A DNA stretch of 64,000 nt from Candidatus Fermentibacteraceae bacterium. GTDB taxonomy: Bacteria > Fermentibacterota > Fermentibacteria > Fermentibacterales > JCC-6. A model generated the notes under the pieces. The model was not told the DNA's origin and did not search any database. It saw only the letters and a list, made by a program, of their open reading frames with translations. This document shows positions 35,784-45,204 of this stretch, one piece after another (the stretch's first letter is position 1; the number at the start of each line of letters is the position of its first letter). The stretch spans positions 186,001 to 250,000 of the forward strand of contig JADGDO010000003.1 of NCBI GenBank assembly GCA_016744855.1, in the 5' to 3' direction. A program made the position numbers and the translations under genes.

Positions 35784-37138
35784 AAAAGGTACTGATTGTT
35801 GATGACGATGTTGCTGTAACCAACTACTTCATGGTTTTTCTGATGCAAACTGAGAGATTTGAATCAACCGTTGTAAATGACTCACGCAAAGTAGAGGAAC
35901 TGCTTTCCAATGAAGATTTCTCCGTGATAATGCTGGATCTTGATATGCCCAACGTAAGTGGAATCGATATACTTAACATGATGCAGGCAAGGAAGATCTC
36001 TACCCCTGTGATAATACTTACTGGAGCCAATGACGTTGATCTAGCGGTGAAAAGCATGAAACGCGGGGCCTTTGATTACCTCACGAAACCTGTTGACGAC
36101 GAGCATCTCATAGAAGTGCTTGACAGCGCTATTGAACATGGTGCCTTAAATGTAAAACTTGATTTGCTTCCAGAAAACCTGACTCAAGGTGAGCTGACAG
36201 ACAAGAAAGTATTCGAACATCTTCCTACACAAAACAAGGAAATGATTTCACTTTTTCACAATGCAGAAAAAGTTGCGAAATGCGACCTTAGTATTTTCAT
36301 CTGGGGAGAACAGGGAACCGGGAAAGAGAGTCTAGCCAGAGCCATTCACCGTTCCAGTCTCCGGGTAAGTAAACCATTTATCGCCGTTGACGGAGCTGCC
36401 CACAGGCAGGATGACTTCTCTTCTGAATTGTTTGGCAGGGCCAAAGATTGGAGCGGTAAACATGACGAGAAACAGGGATTCATAGAAGCATCAAAGGGTG
36501 GTACCTTATTCATAGACAACATAGACTGCCTCGGGCTTCCCGTTCAGGCAAGGTTAAAAAGAGTAATTCAGAATTCAGAATACTATAAGGATAGCTCAAC
36601 AGAAATAATTAAGAGCGATGTTCGAATTATAGTTTCATCCACCCGGGATCTTACCAGTTCCAAGTACAGGGATACCTTCTCAAGGGATTTACTTTACCAT
36701 TTGATGGTGAATTCAATGAGGATTCCCCCTCTTAGAAAGAGACAGGAAGACATCCCACTGATAGTGGATTACTTCCTAAAACAGGAACTGACGAAACTGA
36801 AGCAGGATGGAAAAACACTCACCATATCCGATGACTTCATGGAACTTCTTCTACAATACAGCTACCCTGACAATATCCAGGAATTACAAAATATTATCGC
36901 ATGTGCAGTGGTAGGTGCAGAAGGAAATGAGATAACGCTAAGCAACCTCTCCCCTTACATCAGAGAACGAATAAATCCGGGAGATTCCACTGGTGACTTT
37001 ATTCCTGCACGACTCAAAGATTGTATCAGTGACCATATAGACAAAACCCTCAAATATTGTGGCGGGAACATAGACCAAGCTGCAGCTCTGCTTGGTGTTT
37101 CAGTCGATAAGGTTAGTGATCATTTACTGACAAAGTAA
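35780..37138 (+). CDS. NtrC-like response regulator lacking the GAFTGA motif
   Basis: 452 residues: receiver (Asp 53, Lys 103), AAA+ domain, Fis-type HTH (GGNIDQAAALLGVSVDKVSDH at the end). Walker A is GEQGTGKE (177-184). Where sigma-54 activators carry GAFTGA after ELFG, this reads AKDWSGKH (221-228). Walker B is GGTLFIDN, with Asn 247 in place of the usual Glu. Both sigma-54 contact and ATP hydrolysis are thus doubtful. It likely acts as a DNA-binding regulator without sigma-54, as do some GAFTGA-less NtrC relatives. Partner of the kinase upstream. Confidence 0.88.
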   Translation: MKKVLIVDDDVAVTNYFMVFLMQTERFESTVVNDSRKVEELLSNEDFSVIMLDLDMPNVSGIDILNMMQARKISTPVIILTGANDVDLAVKSMKRGAFDYLTKPVDDEHLIEVLDSAIEHGALNVKLDLLPENLTQGELTDKKVFEHLPTQNKEMISLFHNAEKVAKCDLSIFIWGEQGTGKESLARAIHRSSLRVSKPFIAVDGAAHRQDDFSSELFGRAKDWSGKHDEKQGFIEASKGGTLFIDNIDCLGLPVQARLKRVIQNSEYYKDSSTEIIKSDVRIIVSSTRDLTSSKYRDTFSRDLLYHLMVNSMRIPPLRKRQEDIPLIVDYFLKQELTKLKQDGKTLTISDDFMELLLQYSYPDNIQELQNIIACAVVGAEGNEITLSNLSPYIRERINPGDSTGDFIPARLKDCISDHIDKTLKYCGGNIDQAAALLGVSVDKVSDHLLTK

Positions 37139-37141
37139 CCT

Positions 37142-37525
37142 TTACCAGGAACATGCACCATTGGTAATGGATCCGTGAGAAGGACTTGAGGGGCAGTCGA
37201 TTGTCCAGCTCTGACCGTTAAGAACATATCGATATGCTCCCCCATCGGGACAGATTGCAGATCCTATTTCCTCAATAGTTGCTGGAAATTCACCGTGCTG
37301 AGCCTGGTATATCACAATTGAAGTTGCATGTGACTGCATGTTTACCCTGCACACATTCTGATTCGCAAGGTTGATACCACCGGTAAGGTTGGGGGTAGGA
37401 ATATCAGAAATAATCTCTGCGGCAGACTCTTCTACAGGAATGTTGATTGCAGGATCAGTGTCAGGTTGTGGATTTCCGCATGATACAAACAGCAGCACAA
37501 AAGAAAACAGAAACAAGTGTTTCAT
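37142..37525 (-). CDS. Lipoprotein with a pseudopilin-like domain
   Basis: 127 residues. Lipobox FVSC (Cys 16). After a Pro/Glu linker, residues about 50-127 resemble the globular part of type II/IV pseudopilins: NLANQNVCRVNMQSHATSIVIYQ, EFPATIEEIG, then CPDGGAYRY and a closing CPSS...HGS. The usual N-terminal prepilin helix is replaced by a lipid anchor. Shine-Dalgarno AAGGAGG precedes the ATG. Converges with the NtrC-like gene, 3 bp apart. Confidence 0.75.
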   Translation of the reverse strand: MKHLFLFSFVLLFVSCGNPQPDTDPAINIPVEESAAEIISDIPTPNLTGGINLANQNVCRVNMQSHATSIVIYQAQHGEFPATIEEIGSAICPDGGAYRYVLNGQSWTIDCPSSPSHGSITNGACSW

Positions 37526-37588
37526 GTTACCTCCTTGATTGATTCCGGTGAAAGATAGAACTCACCAATTAAGCTTCTCTACCGGCAA

Positions 37589-37765
37589 TTACTCTTCTTC
37601 TTTCTCTTCAGCTTCCTGAGCCACCTGGGTTGTATCTGTTTCCTTGTCCCATGCACGCCTTTCCCCAGCTGGATCTGGCTGATCGTCTTTCTTCCTGCGC
37701 CAGATCTGTATGAGGTTTTTCGCTACCCGTTTACGCAAAGACTGATTCGCATTCCTTCTTGCCAT
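37589..37765 (-). CDS. Small charged protein downstream of DUF445 gene
   Basis: 58 residues, ATG 37765 with AAGGG 7 nt upstream and only 3 nt after the stop of the DUF445 gene, so it is probably translated with it. N-terminal half basic (MARRNANQSLRKRVAKN, then WRRKKDD), C-terminal half acidic with an EEKEEE tail. No family recognised. Confidence 0.6.
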   Translation of the reverse strand: MARRNANQSLRKRVAKNLIQIWRRKKDDQPDPAGERRAWDKETDTTQVAQEAEEKEEE

Positions 37766-37768
37766 TAT

Positions 37769-39145
37769 TTATCCCTTTCTTCTAAATGTAAGTAATCTTT
37801 CCGTCAACCAGAAAAATCCGGTTGCTGCCACTAGTATAACAACAAACCACTGGTTGATAAGAATCAAACCTGCAAGCATTCCAAGAATGCCTCCAAAAAG
37901 CTCAATTCCCGCAAGGCTTTCCCCACTTACGTCGGTAATAAGCGCTTCAAGCTGATCCAATTCGAATTCACTAACTTTTCTTCTCACCATATCTTTAATA
38001 TCAACTTTGTGGGCATACTGCAGCATAAAGCAATTTGCGGTTTTTCTAAATTCATCCGATTGTATTTTTTTCTCTGCAATGCTTTCCATCCTACCGATAG
38101 CGGTAGCCAGCTGCCGCTCCAGCCAGTTCCAGAAAGATTTTGATTCAAGATAGACTGTGAGCTTGCCTTTTGCGGAATCTACCCCTTCTGTTTTCAGCCA
38201 GTGATCAAATCTGTACTTCTGCTCATCAAAAAACTTCGAGAATCTTTTGCGTACAACAGGATCATCACCCATTGAGGAGATTGAAGCAATGTTCTCTTTG
38301 ATCAAGTCCATTAGGTTCTGAAAGAACAATGGATTCCCTGCTTTTGCAAGAAGCTCATCCTCAATTCGAGCACTGTCTATCCGGAACACGCCCTTGCCGA
38401 GCAGCATAGCCTTTTTCGTTACAAAGTTCTTCGAGTTTATCCAGTCCTCAATCATGTCATTTACAATTCCAGCGATGTTTGATGAATTATTCTTTATTAG
38501 GTCGCTGGCAATCATTGTAAGAAGATGAAGAGTTTCCGGTTTCTCAATCTCCTGCTCGATAGCTTTTCTTATATGGGACCAGACAACATCTGAGGAGAGG
38601 TTCTCTGAAGCGTGGGTTTTTATCAGTTCAGCAGCTCTGGAGAAAAGCAGACCGGCTTGTTCCACTCCCCTGTTCTGTACATACCTTCCAATGGCGTTAA
38701 TAACGACAGATCTATTCGCCGGATCTTCTATCCAGCGGTTGGCAAAAGCAAGGACACCGGAGGCGACCTTCTCTATAAGGTCATTTTCCTCCATATAGCT
38801 CAATATGGAATCCGTATCAAGAAGTTGATCAGACACAGCAGACGCAATACCCTCTGCAATATCATCTCTTCTTCTGGGAATCAAACCCTGTCTACCCAAA
38901 GCTGTTCTCTTGTGAGGTCGAAAGAGCATTTTTATGGCAATAGTATTTGTGCCAATACCCACAGTACCGGAAAGACAAATTTTGAAAATCCAATCGATCC
39001 ATTGATCAGTGTAGAAATTCAGCAGGATCCCTGACAGTAGTGTCAGGATCGGGAGTGCTATTATGGCTATCTTCCTGCCTGCTTTTATCATATAGCCTCT
39101 TCCAGGGCAAACAAATTTGATAATTTTTGAATGAATGTTTTTCAT
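37769..39145 (-). CDS. DUF445 family membrane protein
   Basis: 458 residues. Two N-terminal membrane segments (about 24-43, 47-68) with the family signature GIGTNTIAIKMLFRP, a long helical soluble region (Glu/Lys-rich, about 90-410) and two C-terminal segments (about 412-450). The DUF445 family (YjiN/YheB-like) has no firm function. ATG 39145 is preceded by CAGGAA; the TTG one codon earlier is less likely. Confidence 0.85.
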   Translation of the reverse strand: MKNIHSKIIKFVCPGRGYMIKAGRKIAIIALPILTLLSGILLNFYTDQWIDWIFKICLSGTVGIGTNTIAIKMLFRPHKRTALGRQGLIPRRRDDIAEGIASAVSDQLLDTDSILSYMEENDLIEKVASGVLAFANRWIEDPANRSVVINAIGRYVQNRGVEQAGLLFSRAAELIKTHASENLSSDVVWSHIRKAIEQEIEKPETLHLLTMIASDLIKNNSSNIAGIVNDMIEDWINSKNFVTKKAMLLGKGVFRIDSARIEDELLAKAGNPLFFQNLMDLIKENIASISSMGDDPVVRKRFSKFFDEQKYRFDHWLKTEGVDSAKGKLTVYLESKSFWNWLERQLATAIGRMESIAEKKIQSDEFRKTANCFMLQYAHKVDIKDMVRRKVSEFELDQLEALITDVSGESLAGIELFGGILGMLAGLILINQWFVVILVAATGFFWLTERLLTFRRKG

Positions 39146-39320
39146 CAAATTCCTGACGATTTAAAATAATATCGGAACTGTAAAACTGCAAGACAGAACA
39201 ATTCAAATTAACGATTTACAAACCGAATCAGCCTTAGAAACTGGACATAGTTAAGTCACCCGGCTTATTTTACAGAGTCATATCACATTACCGAGTGCAA
39301 GAAATAAATGGAGACGAATC

Positions 39321-40046
39321 ATGAAAATTGCCGCATTCAATGGAAGTCCAAGAGGCAGGAAGAGCAACACGGGAATTATGGTAACCGAATTCCTTACGGG
39401 AGCAGAAGAGGCGGGTGCTGAAACAGAGCACGTTTTCCTTTCAGAGAAGAAAATCGGCAACTGTCTGGGTTGTTTCAAGTGCTGGATAAATACACCAGGG
39501 AAATGCGTTATTCAAGATGATATGACTGAACTCTTAGGGCAAGTAATTAATTCTGATCTTATCATTATGGCAACGCCACTTTACGTCGATGGAGTAACAG
39601 GCATCATGAAAAACTTCATGGACAGATTTATTCCGCTTATAGACCCACACTTTGAAAAAGATGAAGACGGGGAATACAGACATGTAAAAAGATTTCCCAA
39701 ATACCCGAAGATCATGATTATCTCAAATTGCGGTATGCCGGGGCAGGAGCATTTTCAAGCAATCAAACTTCATTTCAGAAGAATGGCAAGAAACACTCAC
39801 TCTGAAGTAGTTGCGGAAATCTATTTGGACTGCGGCGAGATGCTGAAAAATCAGATCCCTATTCTGAGACCGGCAATTACAAAATACAAGAAGAACCTTC
39901 AAAAAGCTGGTTTCGAGATTGCAACTACTGGTGAAATCTCACAGAAAGTCAGCGAGAAACTTGCCAAGCCCCTGCTCCCAGCTAGCATCTTCGTCAGAGA
40001 AGCCAATAAATACTGGGACAGGGAGCTTGGAAAACTCAGTAACTAA
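39321..40046 (+). CDS. Iron-sulfur flavoprotein / NADPH-dependent FMN reductase
   Basis: 241 residues with a flavodoxin-like fold: FNGSPRGRKSNTG (FMN phosphate loop), CLGCFKCWINTPGKCVIQDDM (4Fe-4S or related Cys set, about 48-70), ATPLYVDGVTGIMKNFMDR. Archaeal and clostridial Isf proteins share this layout and move electrons between ferredoxin and small acceptors. Shine-Dalgarno GGAG 7 nt before the ATG. Natural substrate unknown; fits the ferredoxin-rich metabolism seen at 14-24 kb. Confidence 0.87.
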   Translation: MKIAAFNGSPRGRKSNTGIMVTEFLTGAEEAGAETEHVFLSEKKIGNCLGCFKCWINTPGKCVIQDDMTELLGQVINSDLIIMATPLYVDGVTGIMKNFMDRFIPLIDPHFEKDEDGEYRHVKRFPKYPKIMIISNCGMPGQEHFQAIKLHFRRMARNTHSEVVAEIYLDCGEMLKNQIPILRPAITKYKKNLQKAGFEIATTGEISQKVSEKLAKPLLPASIFVREANKYWDRELGKLSN

Positions 40047-40048
40047 GG

Positions 40049-41494
40049 CTACAAAACGAAGCGATCATGTTGGATGCCATAACGAGCCATGATTTCATGA
40101 TTTACGGCAAGAGCCTCTTCACTGTCTAGAATAATCACATTACCCAGGCTGGTGGTAAGTTCAAGAAAAGTGCCTGTTTCTGTGTCAACCAGCTCAACAA
40201 ACTGGGAGAAGCTACTTATCGGAGTGCCGTTCACAGTTTCAATTATCTCATTCTGAAGATCTTCATAGCCTGCATTGACCTCACCGGGAAGCATGAAGGT
40301 GAGAACTACTATTTCCTCTCTACTTTCGGTCCGCCAATTATCAAAGAGGAATGGGTAGGTCAAATAATCGACTGCATTAAGATACCAGTCATATCCCCAG
40401 GACTCGAGATAGTTCAGAGAAAGAGGCATAAATACAGCTCCACCAAAGATGAAGTACTCCGGTGGTGTATCGTAAATCTTATTGGGTACAACAGTAAGAT
40501 CATGAAGAGTTGTATTCAGTGTCATCTCAACATAAAGAGGAGCTCCATCTCTAATTATCTGAAGAGGTATGGTCTCTCCAACCTGTCTACGGTTAACCAT
40601 GTAATCGAGTCTTGTACGGCTACCAGATCGGAGCTGAACGGTCCCGTCCCCGGAGATTTCTCTACCGTCGATTTCCATAAGAATATCACCCTGTTGCAAT
40701 ACCGTTGAAGAAGGTGATCCATGAGCCAGCTTTGTTATCATTACGCCGGTTTGTTCCTGTGGAATATTGAAAGCAGAGGAAAATGCTTCATTACGAATAG
40801 TCTGATAACTGAAACCAGCTGAAGGAAATCCATCATAGCTTCCATCTTCAATATCTGAGAAGAAGTGTTCAATCACAGGCACTGGTATTACATAACTGAT
40901 GTTGTCTGCCTGGTTCATTGTCTGCATTGCAACACCGATAATGCGATTGTCGATAATTGCCGGTCCCCCGCTGTTGCCGGGATTAATAGCTGCATCAATC
41001 TGCACTGTCAGCAGAGAAAGACCGCTGTGTGCATAGCGTGAGCTTTCAACCCTTGAGATAACACCCTGAGTGGTACTGAGAGCATCACCTCCCATAGGGT
41101 AACCATAAACGGTAACCTCTTCTCTAGCCTCAGGCAAACCACCCAGTTCGATAGGGTCTATTCCCGAGAAGAAAGATTCATCATTAACGGTAATAAGAGC
41201 AAGGTCTGCCTCATGAGAAACTGCAACTATAACAGCCTGATACCGCTTGGGGTCCCCTTCCTTCCTCACCTGGAGATATGTCTGGTCTGTAACAACATGA
41301 GCATTTGTTAGTATCATGTTTCCCTGAACGATACAACCGGAGCCGGAACTCTCCATTGGAGCATCTGTGCTCCACGGAAGGTAAAAGTTGTAAGCCACGC
41401 TATTTGTGTAAATTTTAATCATTGCTTGATCAATATTGTCGGACACTGCCGAAAATGAAATCAGAAGCAGCAGTAGAATCATCATACTTTTCAT
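40049..41494 (-). CDS. HtrA/DegP-like serine protease with PDZ domain
   Basis: 481 residues, ATG 41494 with GAGGA 6 nt upstream (a GTG four codons earlier overlaps that site). Signal peptide to about residue 18. Trypsin-fold triad: His in LTNAHVV, Asp in ADLALI, Ser in PGNSGGPA. One clear PDZ (about 255-330) with GDILMEIDGREIS. A longer C-terminal part (about 330-481) with a second, degenerate PDZ-like stretch (ETVNGTPISSFSQF) recalls the Deg9-like layout. Periplasmic quality control or surface proteolysis is likely. Confidence 0.88.
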   Translation of the reverse strand: MKSMMILLLLLISFSAVSDNIDQAMIKIYTNSVAYNFYLPWSTDAPMESSGSGCIVQGNMILTNAHVVTDQTYLQVRKEGDPKRYQAVIVAVSHEADLALITVNDESFFSGIDPIELGGLPEAREEVTVYGYPMGGDALSTTQGVISRVESSRYAHSGLSLLTVQIDAAINPGNSGGPAIIDNRIIGVAMQTMNQADNISYVIPVPVIEHFFSDIEDGSYDGFPSAGFSYQTIRNEAFSSAFNIPQEQTGVMITKLAHGSPSSTVLQQGDILMEIDGREISGDGTVQLRSGSRTRLDYMVNRRQVGETIPLQIIRDGAPLYVEMTLNTTLHDLTVVPNKIYDTPPEYFIFGGAVFMPLSLNYLESWGYDWYLNAVDYLTYPFLFDNWRTESREEIVVLTFMLPGEVNAGYEDLQNEIIETVNGTPISSFSQFVELVDTETGTFLELTTSLGNVIILDSEEALAVNHEIMARYGIQHDRFVL

Positions 41495-41569
41495 TGTATT
41501 CCTCACAAAAAGATAGAGAGTATTGTTGTAATGGTGTATTCTAATGGACTGATGATGTTCCCGCCATTT

Positions 41570-42457
41570 TCAGGATACCTGTTTTCGAAGATAGGTCTCG
41601 ATCCCTGCATAAAAGATAAGATCAACACCTAAACCCCAGAGCGCTGCAAGTTGGGAATGATAGAACAGGAATATCTGTGTTATAAAAATACTAACCAGCA
41701 CGGCCCTTTTAAACCAGAGAAATGCAAGAAAGATGGATTTTCGGAAAGACAGAACTCCGTAAAGAACCATGCAACTGCTAACAAAAGTACCAATAAGAGC
41801 GTAACCTGAGGTTTCCCCGGAAAGTACCCATCCGCTGCTGATAAGTCCGAAGATTATACCGAGCTGAGAGAGACTCAGAACCACAAACACCACCATCAGT
41901 CCCGGAACAAGTCCCTTCAATGCAATTGTTCTATCAAAACCATCTTCAAACCGTCTCTTGAGTGTATCGTACCATTTTAAAAGTTTCGAAGATGTATCAT
42001 TCATATCCCCGAGCTCACTTCTCAGGCGATCATTCACCTGTAGCTCTCTTTTGGAAAGTGGAGTCTTCTCAGTTAAAACTCTGAAAAACAGATACATCAG
42101 TATGAAAATCACATAGATAACAGCTATGGTGGGTTTGTAAAAATAGTCATTACTATCAGTTATGAATTTTCCCAGTTCATCAAGAAACAAACCGAAGCCC
42201 ATACCACCGAAAAAGGCAGCAAGCCTTCGAACCGAAGGATTCCAGTACCTGAAAACCATTACGAGCGCTGCGAACATGAGTAAACCACCCCACAGCAGGT
42301 GAGCAATATGAAGATCTCCAGTTGAGAGCTGCGGATACCCGGTAGCTGCAAGAAACCCCCTGCTGACAAGTATTGTAACAGAAGCAATAACCATTAACAG
42401 TTCAAGGAGATCACCGGTATCAGTGTCTCGTACAAGTGGGCTTTTTCTTTTTTCCAT
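41570..42457 (-). CDS. Multi-span membrane protein of unknown function
   Basis: 295 residues, about eight hydrophobic segments. HIAHLLWGGLLMF near residue 50 and GFGLFLDELGKF near 90 suggest conserved intramembrane His, Trp and acidic residues. A soluble coiled region (about 135-185) splits two membrane halves. ATG 42457 is used; a TTG 11 codons earlier is open but neither has a clear ribosome-binding site. No transporter family recognised. Confidence 0.65.
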   Translation of the reverse strand: MEKRKSPLVRDTDTGDLLELLMVIASVTILVSRGFLAATGYPQLSTGDLHIAHLLWGGLLMFAALVMVFRYWNPSVRRLAAFFGGMGFGLFLDELGKFITDSNDYFYKPTIAVIYVIFILMYLFFRVLTEKTPLSKRELQVNDRLRSELGDMNDTSSKLLKWYDTLKRRFEDGFDRTIALKGLVPGLMVVFVVLSLSQLGIIFGLISSGWVLSGETSGYALIGTFVSSCMVLYGVLSFRKSIFLAFLWFKRAVLVSIFITQIFLFYHSQLAALWGLGVDLIFYAGIETYLRKQVS

Positions 42458-42655
42458 CTGCCAATATAGGCAATACCACAAGAGCAACAAGTATTGGAAG
42501 GATTAGTACATGTGCAATCCAACACCACTAGGCATAATCACTCTAAGCAACAGCTTACGATTGACAACAGCGGCACATTAGAGAATCTTAATCAGTACAT
42601 ATTTTAGTATTAAGATAGTAAGAATTAGTAGAATTATAGAAACCAGGGATGAATC

Positions 42656-43273
42656 ATGAAGAAAATTGACTATAAGAAAGAGCTGAAACACCTATACAGA
42701 CCTTCCCCGAAAAGAGTTAATATTGTCGGTGTACCAGAAATGAATTTCCTGATGATTGATGGCCATGGTGATCCGAATACAGCCAAAGACTATACAGACG
42801 CAATTGAAACACTTTTCGCCTTGTCATATGCTCTCAAGTTTATGGTCAAGAAAGGTGAAATAGAGATTGATTACGGAGTCATGCCATTGGAAGGACTATG
42901 GTGGGTTGACGACATGTCTCAATTTGACGTCACCGATAAGGCCAATTGGAACTGGACGTCTATGATTATGCAACCGGAATTTGTGACACAAACCCTGTTC
43001 TCTGAGGCCTGTCAACAGGTGAAGAAGAAAAAGACTCTAAAGGCATTGCCAAAGATTCGTTTTGAACCATTTTTTGAAGGAAAATCAGCACAAACAATGC
43101 ACATTGGACCTTTTTCAGAAGAGGGCCCAACAATTGAGCGTGTCCATGAGTTCATCCAAAGCAATGGATATAAGAAAACTGGTAAACATCATGAGATTTA
43201 CTTAAGCGATATTCGCAGAGCTGCTCCTGAGAAGTGGAAAACAGTAATAAGACAACCATTACAAGAAGTGTAA
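42656..43273 (+). CDS. GyrI-like small-molecule-binding protein
   Basis: 205 residues. The sequence follows the stand-alone GyrI-like (SOUL-related) domain family: VPEMNFLMIDGHGDPN, DYGVMPLEGLWW, WNWTSMIMQPEFVT, AQTMHIGPFSEEGPTI, GKHHEIYLSD. Members bind hydrophobic or drug-like compounds; no DNA-binding domain is present. Shine-Dalgarno AGGGA precedes the ATG. Isolated gene. Confidence 0.85.
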   Translation: MKKIDYKKELKHLYRPSPKRVNIVGVPEMNFLMIDGHGDPNTAKDYTDAIETLFALSYALKFMVKKGEIEIDYGVMPLEGLWWVDDMSQFDVTDKANWNWTSMIMQPEFVTQTLFSEACQQVKKKKTLKALPKIRFEPFFEGKSAQTMHIGPFSEEGPTIERVHEFIQSNGYKKTGKHHEIYLSDIRRAAPEKWKTVIRQPLQEV

Positions 43274-43389
43274 CAAACAGCATACTGGGTTTCTCTACGC
43301 TGTTCTTCTAAAACCAGTGAGTCTATACGGTAGGCAATCCATGAGAACGCAGGGTCTATCTTCGTTGGCATGGACAACTAGGGAGGGTG

Positions 43390-43764
43390 ATGACAACACT
43401 AAACAGAGCAATTCTCTTCGTGCAAGACATGGATAGTATGACTGCATTCTACGAGGGTCAACTCGGCCTTGTGGTTCAGAGTCGCTCCGAGAACTGGACT
43501 CTCCTTGGCGATTCCGGATATGAACTCGCGCTCCACTTGATACCGGAGGAGTACAGGGAAAAGAGATCTGCGTCCACCTCAGAAGTAAATGCTCGAACTC
43601 ATTCACAGACGAAGCTCTGCTTTTTCACTGAAGATGCAGTTAAATGCCGAGACAAACTGGTTACACAAGGGATTCCGATGAAGGGCCCAGTTTATCTTGA
43701 CGACATCGTCTACTGTGACGGTGTGGATCCAGAGGGAAACGTGTTTCAGCTTTGGAATGGTTAG
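43390..43764 (+). CDS. VOC (glyoxalase/bleomycin resistance) family protein
   Basis: 124 residues with two beta-alpha-beta3 modules. Module 1: NRAILFVQDMDSMTAFYEGQLGL, ending in YELALHLIPE. Module 2: TKLCFFTEDAVKCRDKLVTQG, then DPEGNVFQLW with the usual metal-ligand Glu/Gln region. ATG 43390 is used (GTG one codon earlier also possible); GGGAGGG lies directly upstream. Substrate cannot be predicted. Confidence 0.88.
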   Translation: MTTLNRAILFVQDMDSMTAFYEGQLGLVVQSRSENWTLLGDSGYELALHLIPEEYREKRSASTSEVNARTHSQTKLCFFTEDAVKCRDKLVTQGIPMKGPVYLDDIVYCDGVDPEGNVFQLWNG

Positions 43765-43858
43765 CAAGAGCATAATGAAGCAGCACTAAACACCCTTGGA
43801 ATTGGCTATGTTAATATTTGTGTGAGCTGTTTGTAACGTTAATTAGGATAGGGAAGAA

Positions 43859-44164
43859 GTGAGAAACGAACAAACAAGGAAAAAATTACTACTAGCTCTC
43901 TTGATCATTGAGATGGTTTTGATTGTAGTTTCTTCTGCCATTTACACTCAGTTAGGAAATGGTGACTCCCTTGTTTCCTATATGCTTTTTTTGCCATTGT
44001 TTAGTTTGTTATCGATTATTGGAACATACATTGGCATAGGACTATTCAAACTCAAAATTGAGAAAATAAAGCAATTTGTGGTTATCAACGCCATTATTCT
44101 TTCTGTTTCAATCGCAGCAGGACTTGTTTTGATAGTCTTTCCAATGATCAGAAATCCAATATAG
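43859..44164 (+). CDS. Small membrane protein
   Basis: 101 residues from a GTG with AGGGAAG upstream. Three hydrophobic segments (about 9-30, 40-63, 74-95) with a basic N-terminus. No family recognised. Low GC compared with neighbours. Confidence 0.5.
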   Translation: MRNEQTRKKLLLALLIIEMVLIVVSSAIYTQLGNGDSLVSYMLFLPLFSLLSIIGTYIGIGLFKLKIEKIKQFVVINAIILSVSIAAGLVLIVFPMIRNPI

Positions 44165-44199
44165 TATTAGAAAAACAAAATATGCTTGTCTAACAAGAA

Positions 44200-44601
44200 A
44201 TGAAGTGGTTGGATGGTGTAATGAATATCAGATACAAGTTTGGCGTAAGTGTATTAAGTGGGATCCTACTGTGGGTAGTTTTTTCCTTCTGTTTCAATAC
44301 TGAACCTTGGGATTCAAGGTATGGATACAGCACAGTTGGTCTTATTGGATTGGTTCTTGGTCTTTCCTGGCCTAAAAAACCTTTGCTATGGCCGCTAGGG
44401 CATTTTGCCGGACAGTTTTTGTATTGGGCTTTTGGATTAATAATAAACTTGCTCTTCTTCAATGGCACTGGTATTAAGTTCTTTATGCCGCTTGCTCTTG
44501 GAATGATATCACTAACAATATTTTGTTTACCAGCATTGATCATGTCTTTAGTCGGTGCCGGAATTCGGAAACTTGTTAAGAAATTATCCCATAAATGCTG
44601 A
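44200..44601 (+). CDS. Small membrane protein
   Basis: 133 residues, four hydrophobic segments, basic C-terminus (RKLVKKLSHKC). The start is uncertain: ATG 44200 or ATG 44221 (GGATGG 4 nt upstream). It follows another small membrane protein by 35 bp; both are AT-rich and unrecognised. Confidence 0.5.
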   Translation: MKWLDGVMNIRYKFGVSVLSGILLWVVFSFCFNTEPWDSRYGYSTVGLIGLVLGLSWPKKPLLWPLGHFAGQFLYWAFGLIINLLFFNGTGIKFFMPLALGMISLTIFCLPALIMSLVGAGIRKLVKKLSHKC

Positions 44602-44643
44602 AAGACTGCTTACAATCAGCTCAGGTTCTCACCAATGCGAGAA

Positions 44644-45099
44644 TTATCCCTTTGAAACTGAAGCTGTTCCGTGAGAATCTCTTAGTTTCTTCTCAAATCT
44701 GATCAGTACTATTTTTTGCTCATCTGTTTCTACTGCGTGGGGATTGGTTTCTCTGAGTTGTTCGATAGCAGTTGTAGCAGAAATTGCACTTCTATGCATT
44801 AGCCAGGCGGCCCCGAATGTTCCGGTTCGCCCACAGCCACCTTCACAGTGGACAAGAACTGTGCCTTCTGATTCTTCAACCAGTTTAACAAACCTGAGAA
44901 GTTTTTCCAAAGCAGGTGCATCATAATCTTTTATCGGGATTTCAAGCCACTTAACCCCGGGGATCGCAGGATTATACTTTAACTGTTGTTCCTTAGGATC
45001 GATAAGAGAAATAATAGTGGTGAGGTTCTCTATTTTCAATTCAGACTGCCTCGGGTTATGAGACCCCAAGAGTTTCGGTTTGTCTATCCACCACTGCAT
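44644..45099 (-). CDS. Dual-specificity/tyrosine-type phosphatase
   Basis: 151 residues from ATG 45099, with AAAGGTG 6 nt upstream (a GTG start at 45108 is too close to that site). The catalytic loop is HCEGGCGRTG (CX5R with nucleophile Cys near 89); the general-acid Asp is likely in KDYDAPAL about 30 residues earlier. Overall resembles cyclin-like/DSP phosphatases. Substrate could be phosphoprotein, phosphoinositide-like or nucleotide. Confidence 0.9.
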   Translation of the reverse strand: MQWWIDKPKLLGSHNPRQSELKIENLTTIISLIDPKEQQLKYNPAIPGVKWLEIPIKDYDAPALEKLLRFVKLVEESEGTVLVHCEGGCGRTGTFGAAWLMHRSAISATTAIEQLRETNPHAVETDEQKIVLIRFEKKLRDSHGTASVSKG

Positions 45100-45204
45100 T
45101 TCGGTCACCTTTCTTAAGGGATTAAATAAATCCTGACGCTGCTAACATACACTACGGACCCTTTGTGAGGTTACTATATTCCCGTTCAACTTTTGGAGGT
45201 AAAA

